In this document: piece by piece, positions 6,828-13,585 of the stretch
Numbering within the stretch: the first letter of the stretch is position 1
Layout: each line of letters begins with the position of its first letter
NCBI GenBank assembly: GCA_007136055.1
Contig: SLHT01000114.1
Span: 1-13,789 of the forward strand
Origin: Syntrophomonadaceae bacterium
GTDB lineage: Bacteria; Bacillota; Dethiobacteria; DTU022
DNA: 13,789 nucleotides
Direction: 5' to 3'
The notes under the pieces: model-generated
Told to the model about the DNA's origin: nothing
The model's database searches: none
Seen by the model: the letters and a program-made list of their open reading frames with translations, nothing else
Made by a program: the position numbers and the translations under genes

Positions 6828-8141
6828 ATGTTGACTGTTAAGCAGCTGCCGCTTTGGGGTAAAATTATTTACGGTTCGGGGTCGGGAGGATTCAGCCTGA
6901 TTGACAGGGTGCTGATTACCTGGCTTTTTTACTATTACATTACCAGTCCCCTCGAGGGTGTCGAAGCCCTGATGCCTCCATTTGCTTTTGGAATTATAAT
7001 GTTCCTGGGCCGGGCTATTGATGCTGTCGCCGACCCGGTAATTGCCCGCTGGTCTGATAATTACAGCGGACGGATGGGGCGCAGGATGCCTTTTATGCTT
7101 TTCAGCGGTGTCGCTTACGCCGCTGTTTTCGTTTTTCTTTTTTACCCGCCTGTAGCAGAGAATTCCCCTTTGAACAGTGTTTATTTAGCGGTGATGCTCG
7201 CGCTTTACTTTACCCTCTTTACTGCTTACGTCGGCCCTTATCTGGCGCTACTGCCGGAGCTGGCCCGCACCTTGCAGGACCGGGTTGACCTGGCTACTTT
7301 CCGGGCCGTTTTCATGCTGCTTGGGATTGGTATAGCTTTAATCGGTTCAGGCATTTTGATCGGTATGTTCGATTTTCACGGAATGGTTTGGATTATGGCC
7401 GCACTTGGACTGATATTGCTTTACCTGCCATTTGCCATTAAAGAAAAAGAATATGCCGATTCAGAACCGGCAACGCTCGGCCTGGTTGAAGCACTTAAAA
7501 CAACTTACCAAAATAAGCCATTTCTTATCTACCTGGTTGGCAACGTTACTTTCTGGCTTGGTTTTAACATTATTACTTTAAATCTCCCCCTGTATGTGAC
7601 CGTGCTTCTAAAAGGGACCGAAGAGCAAACTTCAATTTATTTCGGTATCGCCTTCGGAGTTGCCCTGCTTTTTTTCCCCATAATCAATATAGCTTCTAAA
7701 AGAATTGGTCTAAAGCCGGTAATGATGTTTGCCTTAATCGCTTTTATGATTTTACTGCCCCTGTTTTATATCATGGGCCAACCGGTATTCGGCCTGACAC
7801 CTGAATTGTTTGGCTATATACTTTTAGGCCTGGTTGGTTTGCCTGTAGGAGTAATTTTGATTGTGCCCGATGCCATCGTCGCCGAGGTTTCGGACCTGGA
7901 AGGCAAACTATCGGGCCAGAAACGTGAAGCGATGTATTTTGGAGCCCAGGGTTTTGTATTAAAATTAGCCCTGGGGCTTTCGACAGTAATCAGCGGCGCT
8001 TTACTGCAGCTTTTCGGCAGTACTGTAGCACAGCCACTGGGTGTACAGTTAACCGGACCGGTTTCAGCCTTGTTCATTCTGATCGGAGTAATAGTTTTTT
8101 CCCGCTACCCGGAAAAAGAAGTGCGGGCCTACAGGAGATAA
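6828..8141 (+). CDS. GPH-family (MelB-like) sugar:cation symporter, MFS_2
   Basis: A 437-aa membrane protein with about 12 predicted spans. The loop after span 2 carries the glycoside-pentoside-hexuronide signature: GRAIDAVADPVIARWSDN at 61-78, then GRMGRRMPFM at 81-90 (compare the D-A-x-x-D-P ... D ... G-R-R-x-P-F pattern of melibiose permease). Family members import glycosides with Na+ or H+. ATG at 6828 is chosen because AAAGGAG (6814-6820) ends 7 nt upstream; ATG at 6825 is also possible, and a TTG at 6801 lies inside the palindrome and is unlikely. With the preceding glycosidase-like gene it probably forms an uptake-and-hydrolysis pair. The transported sugar cannot be read from the sequence. 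Confidence 0.9.
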   Translation: MLTVKQLPLWGKIIYGSGSGGFSLIDRVLITWLFYYYITSPLEGVEALMPPFAFGIIMFLGRAIDAVADPVIARWSDNYSGRMGRRMPFMLFSGVAYAAVFVFLFYPPVAENSPLNSVYLAVMLALYFTLFTAYVGPYLALLPELARTLQDRVDLATFRAVFMLLGIGIALIGSGILIGMFDFHGMVWIMAALGLILLYLPFAIKEKEYADSEPATLGLVEALKTTYQNKPFLIYLVGNVTFWLGFNIITLNLPLYVTVLLKGTEEQTSIYFGIAFGVALLFFPIINIASKRIGLKPVMMFALIAFMILLPLFYIMGQPVFGLTPELFGYILLGLVGLPVGVILIVPDAIVAEVSDLEGKLSGQKREAMYFGAQGFVLKLALGLSTVISGALLQLFGSTVAQPLGVQLTGPVSALFILIGVIVFSRYPEKEVRAYRR

Positions 8142-8250
8142 GCATATAATAACAGTGGTGCTTCAGGATCAGAGGCTTTACCGCTTTACCGTTTACTCCA
8201 AAAAGGTCAAGCTGATCGTTTGGATATAATTATTATGCGAGGTGTATTTA

Positions 8251-8727
8251 ATGACAGAAAACCAGGCCCTGGCCAGGGCAAGAAAACACCTGGAAAAATT
8301 CGAACTAGACCTTATTCCGCGTGAACATGAAAAAACTACCAAAACATCTGCTGAGGCGGCAGAAGCTTTAAATGTTGAACTGGGACAGATCGCTAAATCG
8401 ATTCTTTTTCGTTCCGGCGGCAAATACGGCCTGTTTGTCGCTGCCGGAGATGTTAAAATATGCGATAAAAAGGTTAAAGCCCTGCTTGGCGGGGGTAGGG
8501 CAAAGATTGCCAAACCGGAAGAGGTTGAGGAGATTACCGGTTACAGGGTCGGCGGTGTCTGTCCCTTCGACATTGACAGCGCCGTGCCGATTTTCCTGGA
8601 CAGTTCAATGCAGCGGTTTGACGTAGTCTATACTTCCGCGGGCACCCCCCATTCCCTGCTGCCAATTTCTTTCGAGCAATTGCAGCTGGTCACCGGCGGG
8701 GAAACTGTCGATATTGAGAAAGGTTAG
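8251..8727 (+). CDS. ybaK: YbaK/EbsC-type aminoacyl-tRNA deacylase
   Basis: A 158-aa single-domain protein of the YbaK/ProX superfamily. These stand-alone editing enzymes hydrolyse wrongly charged tRNAs in the cytoplasm, typically Cys-tRNAPro or Ala-tRNAPro. Matches include the conserved lysine in LGQIAKSILF (K49), FVAAGD at 62-67, KVKALLG at 74-80, GGVCPF at 101-106 and AGTPHSLLPIS at 130-140. The ATG at 8251 has GCGAGGTG 6 nt upstream; an in-frame GTG at 8242 overlaps that site. A TATAAT at 8225-8230 lies close upstream but has no good -35 partner, so independent transcription is only possible, not shown. It sits 109 bp after the transporter and converges with the nitrilase gene. Which tRNA it edits cannot be decided here. 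Confidence 0.92.
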   Translation: MTENQALARARKHLEKFELDLIPREHEKTTKTSAEAAEALNVELGQIAKSILFRSGGKYGLFVAAGDVKICDKKVKALLGGGRAKIAKPEEVEEITGYRVGGVCPFDIDSAVPIFLDSSMQRFDVVYTSAGTPHSLLPISFEQLQLVTGGETVDIEKG

Positions 8728-8744
8728 GGCAGGGGGATCGTTCA

Positions 8745-8786
8745 GCTTGATGTCCGAAGCAGGGTTCAGGCACGTCATGCCCTGCC
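8745..8786. repeat. Diverged hairpin repeat, copy A (downstream of the intact nitrilase gene)
   Basis: The stretch GCTTGATG-TCCGAAGCAGG...GTCATGCCCTGCC aligns with 10006-10048 at about 30 positions. Both copies have GCAG and CTGC arms around a GTCATG segment. Here GCAGGG (8759-8764) pairs with CCCTGC (8780-8785). There is no T-run. Confidence 0.5.
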
Positions 8787-8788
8787 TA

Positions 8789-8821
8789 AGCTATTTAAAC
8801 CTGGAATGCAGGTTTATAGCT
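8789..8821. other. Bulged hairpin between convergent ybaK and nitrilase genes
   Basis: AGCTATTTAAACCTG (8789-8803) pairs with CAGGTTTATAGCT (8809-8821) around a 5-nt loop, with a two-base bulge. Neither strand has a following T-run, so it is not a classic terminator, but its place between convergent genes suggests a transcript end or barrier. The rest of 8728-8916 shows no gene. Confidence 0.45.
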
Positions 8822-8916
8822 GAGCAGATTCCTCTTCGCTAAGCTTTCACCTGTCCGGCTACCCCGTATTGACTGCGCATCACCACAAACCCTTAAGAGA
8901 GTTTCCTTTAACCACC

Positions 8917-9984
8917 TCAACTGTATAGTTCAGGAAAATAGCGGCGGTAGAGGACCGGATTTGAATCGCGCCAGGGGTGCGCGCTGCGCAGTTTATGTAA
9001 GGCTTCCAGGTCAAGATCTGCAATAGCAATTGCTTCCCGGTCATATGGTTCGACTTCGGCAAGAATTCCGTCCCGGTTTGGAGTGATTTCAAGAGGGGCG
9101 AAAATGCCTGCCCGTCCTGTAAATTTCAAGCCGGCAATGGTGCCGACAAGGGCGCTTTTAATGCCATAAAGCTGGCTTTCCTGGACACGCGGCCAAATCC
9201 CGCGCAGGGCCAGCCAATAATTGTATTCTTCAAGGTTGGCTATCGGCAGCAGAACAATATCGGCTCCTTTTTGTTCAAGGATGCGAAAGGTTTCAAAGTA
9301 TGTTGCATCCATACAGACAGGCAGGGCCAGGCTGCCCAGGGGTGTGTCATAAACAGAGAATGAGCGGCCCCTTTTTATGTTCCATTCTGTTTCTACCGGC
9401 AGCAGGTGAACCTTATCCTGGCTGCCGATCCGGAGGCCTGTCGGCCCGTACAGGAAAGAGCGGTTTATCACGTTTCCATTATCGGCCAGGGTGTAGCTGC
9501 CGGCCATGATATGCAGCCCATAGACGGCAGAGAGGCAGGAAAAGACGGTGTGGACCAGGGGCTGAACGGCAGGGCTCATATAGCGAAAAACTTCGGCCAG
9601 GCTAATTTCTTCTTCCTTTTGATTATCATCTTTAACGCCTGACTGTTTTACTTTCTTTCGATATGCTTCCTCCATCTTTTCAAAACCCGGCAGCAAACCC
9701 AACAGCGGCAGGTTATTGTATTCAGGAAAAACGACTAACTGTACCCCTTCTTTAACTGCTTCCTTTACACGGCGGTGCATTTCGTCTGCATAATAGAGTG
9801 GGCTTTTAGAGAGCTTTAGTTCAACCTGCAGGGCGGCAGCCCGAACCAGACCCTGTTTAACTTCCAGAGCAGGTTGTGCAGGAGCAGGTAAAGCTGCACG
9901 CAGGTGCCTTTCTATTCGACTGGGGCGGCAGATCCAGGACAAATAGCGTTGATATAATTTTTCTTTCCAGCCATCAAGGGCCAT
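8917..9984 (-). CDS. Carbon-nitrogen hydrolase (nitrilase superfamily), catalytic triad intact
   Basis: A 355-aa member of the nitrilase/amidase superfamily, enzymes that cleave C-N bonds in amides, carbamoyl compounds or nitriles through a Glu-Lys-Cys triad. The triad is visible: Glu88 in LVVFPEYN, Lys191 in SQDKVHLLPVE and Cys224 in LPVCMDATYFETFR. The conserved WPRVQESQLYGIK and PLEITPNRDGILAEV segments follow. Residues 1 to about 46 form a basic extension before the usual fold start (LVRAAALQVEL), and residues 103-128 are a charged insertion (KKVKQ...NQKEEE). The ATG at 9984 has TAGGAG 8 nt upstream. It follows a paralogous gene that lacks the triad; the ~93-bp gap holds a hairpin repeat that recurs after this gene. 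The substrate is unknown. Confidence 0.88.
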   Translation of the reverse strand: MALDGWKEKLYQRYLSWICRPSRIERHLRAALPAPAQPALEVKQGLVRAAALQVELKLSKSPLYYADEMHRRVKEAVKEGVQLVVFPEYNNLPLLGLLPGFEKMEEAYRKKVKQSGVKDDNQKEEEISLAEVFRYMSPAVQPLVHTVFSCLSAVYGLHIMAGSYTLADNGNVINRSFLYGPTGLRIGSQDKVHLLPVETEWNIKRGRSFSVYDTPLGSLALPVCMDATYFETFRILEQKGADIVLLPIANLEEYNYWLALRGIWPRVQESQLYGIKSALVGTIAGLKFTGRAGIFAPLEITPNRDGILAEVEPYDREAIAIADLDLEALHKLRSAHPWRDSNPVLYRRYFPELYS

Positions 9985-10005
9985 TTGCCAGTCTCCTATC
10001 TAAGG

Positions 10006-10048
10006 GCTTTATGATCGGAAGCAGGACATGAGAAGTCATGGCTCTGCA
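10006..10048. repeat. Diverged hairpin repeat, copy B (between the two nitrilase-family genes)
   Basis: It aligns with 8745-8786. Here CATGA (10027-10031) and TCATG (10036-10040) pair around GAAG, with outer GCAG (10021-10024) and CTGC (10044-10047) arms. In the minus-strand mRNA it lies just upstream of the intact nitrilase's ribosome site. Confidence 0.5.
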
Positions 10049-10077
10049 ATTTTACTTTGTTGCCCTGCAGTCACACC

Positions 10078-10938
10078 CTACAAAACCGGCCCCTCATTAA
10101 TCCCGGAATAGGCCTCCGGATTCAAAAGTTTAAGGAGCGGGTAATTCTCTTTGATCTTCAGTCGGGACTTTTCATCCAGTTCAGCTGTTACTATAGCGCT
10201 TTGCGGGTAACCGCGTTTTAAGTAGCCGCTCTTGCCGGGGGTAATTTCACAGGGGCCGAGCACAGCCGATGGCGCTCCGAAGAACTTGCCGCTAATAGCG
10301 CCGCTTAGCTGTGCTTCTACAGACCAGAACTGGTTCTGCTGAACCTGGGCCCACATGCCCGCAGCCTGCGGCCAGCAGTTAAAGCCTGCTTCGCTAGCGC
10401 CGGAATAGAGGATAAGGCCGGCGCCGCGCAGGGCAAAAATGCGGCCGACTTCAGGATGGCGGGCATCGTTTCCGATTACCAGGCCGGTTTTAAGACCGTT
10501 CAGGGTAAAAATGTTTAACCCTTCTCCCCTGCTAAATCCACTTTCACGTTCAGACCGCGTAAGATGAGTTTGTCGCTGGCTGCAACAAATCTCTCCTGCC
10601 GGGTTGAAACAGTAAGCGCTGTGATAATGGCGGCCTGATTCAATTTCAACAAGCGTGCCCGCTACCAGGTGGATATTGAGATCATGTGCCAAGGTGCTGT
10701 GCAGATCCATAAACCGATTGTTCCAACTGCTGTGGTTTTTAATATATTGCTGTAGGGAGCTTCCAAAATCGTGAGCAGGAACCAGGGCACCAACCTCAAG
10801 ACCGAGCATTAGTGCGCTATAAGCCGGCAGAACAAGCAGGCTTGCACCGCTGCTTTTTATTAGAGCTGCCAGGTCCGATCGATAATAATCCAGGTCGTTT
10901 AACCTGAGCCCGGCCATTGTGATTGCGGAAACGCGCAT
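10078..10938 (-). CDS. Nitrilase-superfamily protein lacking all three catalytic residues (probable pseudoenzyme)
   Basis: A 286-aa protein with the nitrilase fold pattern (MRVSAITMAG start, LLVLPAYSALMLG, then WAQVQQNQFWSVEAQ and CEITPGKSGYL), clearly paralogous to the gene at 8917-9984. At each triad position the residue is replaced: Ala39 for Glu (LLVLPAYS against LVVFPEYN), Gln123 for Lys (SQRQTHL against SQDKVHL), and Gly156 for Cys (LVIGNDA against LPVCMDA). The frame is open throughout, so it is a maintained protein rather than a decayed gene. The ATG at 10938 has AGGAGG 10 nt upstream and gives the normal family N-terminus; a TTG at 11004 would add 22 residues without a ribosome site. 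It may be a structural or regulatory partner of the intact paralogue, or a ligand-binding protein. Hydrolysis by the usual mechanism looks impossible. Confidence 0.82.
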   Translation of the reverse strand: MRVSAITMAGLRLNDLDYYRSDLAALIKSSGASLLVLPAYSALMLGLEVGALVPAHDFGSSLQQYIKNHSSWNNRFMDLHSTLAHDLNIHLVAGTLVEIESGRHYHSAYCFNPAGEICCSQRQTHLTRSERESGFSRGEGLNIFTLNGLKTGLVIGNDARHPEVGRIFALRGAGLILYSGASEAGFNCWPQAAGMWAQVQQNQFWSVEAQLSGAISGKFFGAPSAVLGPCEITPGKSGYLKRGYPQSAIVTAELDEKSRLKIKENYPLLKLLNPEAYSGINEGPVL

Positions 10939-11013
10939 TTTTCTTGTTCCTCCTGCCATTAAGCAAACCAGGTCCGGCATTAACGGGGAGCCTTGTTTTG
11001 TCAACTTACCCGC

Positions 11014-12018
11014 CTAATTAACTTTAATTCGCTCGGCCAGGGCCGCGGCCATCTCTGCCGTGCCGGCGCTGCCACCCAGGTCTGCGGTGAGATCTTTACC
11101 TTCTTTAATCTGGGCAGCCAGGGCTTCTTCTATACGTTGGGCAGCTTCTTTTTCACCCATGTGCTTCAACATAAGGACGGCAGCCATGATCATAGCTGAT
11201 GGGTTGACATAATTTTTACCGGCATACTTCGGGGCACTGCCGTGAACCGGTTCAAAAAGAGCGGCATTATCCCCAATGTTAGCGCCCGGAACCAGGCCGA
11301 GCCCACCAACTAAGCCTGCGCACAAATCGGATAAAATATCGCCGTAAAGATTTGGCATGACCATTACGTCGTAAAGCTCAGGTTTTTGAACCAGCTGCAT
11401 GGCCATGTTGTCAACAATGCGGTCTTCGAATTCAACCCTTGGATACTTCTCCGCCACTTCACGAGCGACTTCAAGAAAGAGTCCGTCGCTTAGTTTGAGA
11501 ATATTAGCCTTGTGTACGGCAGTTACTTTTTTGCGTCCGTTTTCGAGGGCATAATCGAAAGCAAAACGGACAATCCGCTCGGATGCTTTACGGGTTATAA
11601 TCTTGATGCTTTCAGCCGCATCAGCGCCGACCATATGTTCCACTCCTGAATAGAGGTCTTCGGTATTTTCGCGGACCACAACCAGGTCAATATCCTCAAA
11701 GCGCGATCGAACGCCCGGAAAAGTTTTCGAAGGTCGCAGGTTGGCATATAAGTCGAGTTCCATGCGTAAAGCAACGTTGATACTGCGAAATCCTGAGCCG
11801 ATCGGGGTAGTCAAGGGGCCTTTAAGGCCAATGCCGTTTGTTTTCAAAGAGTTGATTACCTCTGCAGGAAGAGGTGTGCCGAACTCTTCAATCGCCCCTT
11901 CACCTGCCCTGACTTCATCCCACTTAATTTTCACTCCTGCTGCTTCAATTACCTTCAACGTGGCTTCGGTTATATCTGGTCCAATGCCATCACCTTTAAT
12001 TAATGTCACCGTATGCAT
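11014..12018 (-). CDS. icd: Isocitrate dehydrogenase family protein (IDH/IPMDH superfamily, NAD(P)-dependent)
   Basis: A 334-aa beta-decarboxylating dehydrogenase, predicted to oxidise isocitrate to 2-oxoglutarate in the cytoplasm. Substrate-site residues are present: Ser79-x-Asn81 and Arg85 in FRSINVALR, Arg95, Arg116 and Tyr123 in VVRENTEDLYSGVEH, Lys170 in AVHKANILK, and Asp203, Asp227 and Asp231 (GDILSD) for the metal. The C-terminal LTADLGGSAGT resembles NAD-type IDH3 enzymes, but the cofactor loop reads GSAPKYAGKN, with Lys-Tyr where NADP enzymes have them. The ATG at 12018 is preceded by AGGAGG at 6 nt; a TTG at 12063 would start within a leader hairpin. It lies between coaE and the nitrilase pair on the same strand. 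Homoisocitrate or isopropylmalate dehydrogenase is less likely given the IDH3-like ends. Confidence 0.88.
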   Translation of the reverse strand: MHTVTLIKGDGIGPDITEATLKVIEAAGVKIKWDEVRAGEGAIEEFGTPLPAEVINSLKTNGIGLKGPLTTPIGSGFRSINVALRMELDLYANLRPSKTFPGVRSRFEDIDLVVVRENTEDLYSGVEHMVGADAAESIKIITRKASERIVRFAFDYALENGRKKVTAVHKANILKLSDGLFLEVAREVAEKYPRVEFEDRIVDNMAMQLVQKPELYDVMVMPNLYGDILSDLCAGLVGGLGLVPGANIGDNAALFEPVHGSAPKYAGKNYVNPSAMIMAAVLMLKHMGEKEAAQRIEEALAAQIKEGKDLTADLGGSAGTAEMAAALAERIKVN

Positions 12019-12040
12019 AATCGGCCTCCTGTCTTTTTGT

Positions 12041-12055
12041 GAAGCAATATGCTTC
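12041..12055 (-). promoter_or_regulatory. Small hairpin in the leader of the isocitrate dehydrogenase gene
   Basis: GAAGCA (12041-12046) and TGCTTC (12050-12055) form a perfect 6-bp stem with a 3-nt loop, between the coaE stop and the AGGAGG of the next gene. No T-run follows on either strand. It may be incidental or may separate the two reading frames in the mRNA. Confidence 0.3.
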
Positions 12056-12079
12056 TTGTCCAAAGTATAATATTTTCTC

Positions 12080-12673
12080 TTACCTTATTTTTTCCCAGAA
12101 CAGATCGACCTGCCGGGCGGTAGCCTCCAGCAAACCGCTGTTATCAATCACTGTATCAGCACGCTTCCTTTTTTCTTCAAGAGACATCTGGGCATTTAAA
12201 CGCAGTTCCGCTTCTGAACGGCTCAGGCCGTCGCGCTTCTTCAGGCGCTCTAGCTGCACCTCGCGAGGCACATAGACCAGTAAAATATGTTCAACCATGT
12301 TCTGCATGCCTGCTTCGATGAGCAGAGGGACGTCGTAAACTAAAATTGCTTCAGGATCTTTTGCCCTTATTTCCTCAGATAAGGTGCTAAAACGGGAGCC
12401 GACCCAGGGATGGACTATTTTGTTAAGTTTTTCGATTTTCTGTTTGTCTTTAAAAACCAGGTTTGCCAGCCTGGCCCGATTAATATTCCGATCCGGCAGC
12501 AGAATCGATTCGCCGAGCCAGTTAACTATTGCCTGCCAGGCCGGCCGGCCTGGTTCGACCACTTCCCGGGCCAGCTTATCGGCATCGATCAGGTGCGCTC
12601 CCCTCTTTTCCAGCATCTTTGCCACGGTGCTTTTACCCGAGGCAATCCCTCCGGTTAACCCGATAATTTTCAC
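12080..12673 (-). CDS. coaE: Dephospho-CoA kinase
   Basis: A 197-aa kinase for the last step of coenzyme A synthesis, phosphorylating the ribose 3'-OH of dephospho-CoA with ATP. The P-loop GGIASGKS is at residues 8-15 (MKIIGLTGGIASGKST). The DADKLAREVVEPG segment, the KIVHPWV helix, VPLLIEAGM and the lid-type KKRDGLSRSEAELRLNAQMS region all match the family, and length is normal. The start is GTG at 12673; a TGA lies in frame just upstream, so no earlier start is possible, and the ribosome site (AAGGG about 13 nt away) is weak. It follows mutM by 90 bp on the same strand, an arrangement common in Firmicutes. Confidence 0.96.
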   Translation of the reverse strand: MKIIGLTGGIASGKSTVAKMLEKRGAHLIDADKLAREVVEPGRPAWQAIVNWLGESILLPDRNINRARLANLVFKDKQKIEKLNKIVHPWVGSRFSTLSEEIRAKDPEAILVYDVPLLIEAGMQNMVEHILLVYVPREVQLERLKKRDGLSRSEAELRLNAQMSLEEKRKRADTVIDNSGLLEATARQVDLFWEKIR

Positions 12674-12763
12674 TTGTCAATCAAACCCTTTTACTATATT
12701 TTACCTGAGTTTACTATAAGTCGCACCTTTATTGAAGCTAAAGCCCCTAAACGCTGGGCCAAA

Positions 12764-13585
12764 TTATTTTTGACAGTTGGGGCAGTAATAGGTGCCCCTT
12801 CCTGCTTCTGTGATTTTTTCAATTTTTGCGCCACAGCGGCATTTTTCACCCTTACATCCGTAGACGGCAAGTTTTGATTGAAAACTGCCTATCGCTCCGC
12901 TGGTGTTACGGTAATCGCGGAAGGTGGTTCCGCCGTATTCTATGCCGTCGGCTAAAACGGCTTTTATTGCCGCGTATAGTTCTTCTGTTTCAGTACGGCT
13001 TAAGGATCCGGCCTGCCTGCGGGGATGGATGTTGCAGCGATGAAGACACTCATCGGTGTAGATGTTGCCCATTCCTGCGGCAAAGCCCTGGTCAAGCAGT
13101 AAAGCTTTTATTTTGGAGCGCTGCCGTTTTCCGAGCAGTTTAAGAAATTTTTCCAGATCAACTTCTTCCAGGATATCGGGGCCGACCCGCTTTAAAACTT
13201 TCGTATGCAACTCTTCCCGGTTAGCGACCAGCCATAGCCTTCCAAAGCGGCGCATATCGAAATAGTGCAGGGCTGATTCATCTGTGAAGGGCAGCGAAAC
13301 ACGCAGAAATCTTTCTTCACGGGGTTGACCATTTACGGAGTAAGAAAGGTTGCCGGTCATCCGCAGGTGGACGACTAAAATACCGCGGTCGAGGTTAATG
13401 ATTAAATACTTGCCCCTGCGGGTAAGGTTTTCGATGGTCCGCCCTGTCAATGTTGTGGAAAATTCTTCAACAGAGGGACTCTCGATCGTTGATGGCATGT
13501 GCAAAACCGGTCGCACAAAAATTTTTCCGCTAATCAATGGTTCGAGTTCGCGACGAATTGTTTCCACTTCGGGCAGTTCAGGCAT
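12764..13585 (-). CDS. mutM: Formamidopyrimidine-DNA glycosylase (Fpg/MutM)
   Basis: A 273-aa DNA repair enzyme that excises oxidised purines such as 8-oxoguanine and nicks the abasic site. The N-terminus MPELPEVETIRREL supplies the catalytic Pro2 and Glu3; Lys59 (RRGKYLI) is the conserved beta-lyase lysine; HLRMTGNL at 73-80 and DMRRFGRLWL near 110-119 hold the base-stack wedge residues; GNIYTDECLHRCNIHP lies at 173-188. The C-terminal zinc finger ends in AGRGTYYCPNC, with Arg263 contacting DNA. Its first cysteine pair is odd: CRC (C249, C251), where C-x2-C is usual, with another Cys at 244. The ATG at 13585 has GGAG 6 nt upstream. Confidence 0.96.
   Translation of the reverse strand: MPELPEVETIRRELEPLISGKIFVRPVLHMPSTIESPSVEEFSTTLTGRTIENLTRRGKYLIINLDRGILVVHLRMTGNLSYSVNGQPREERFLRVSLPFTDESALHYFDMRRFGRLWLVANREELHTKVLKRVGPDILEEVDLEKFLKLLGKRQRSKIKALLLDQGFAAGMGNIYTDECLHRCNIHPRRQAGSLSRTETEELYAAIKAVLADGIEYGGTTFRDYRNTSGAIGSFQSKLAVYGCKGEKCRCGAKIEKITEAGRGTYYCPNCQK

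Noticed and set aside
8725..8823. Hairpin cluster after ybaK as a riboswitch or small RNA
   Set aside because: It follows rather than precedes genes on both strands, and no conserved riboswitch core could be recognised; kept only as repeat and hairpin features.
10939..11004. TTG start adding 22 residues to the triad-less nitrilase
   Set aside because: The extension contains the AGGAGG that serves the ATG at 10938, and the family N-terminus begins there (MRVSAITM).
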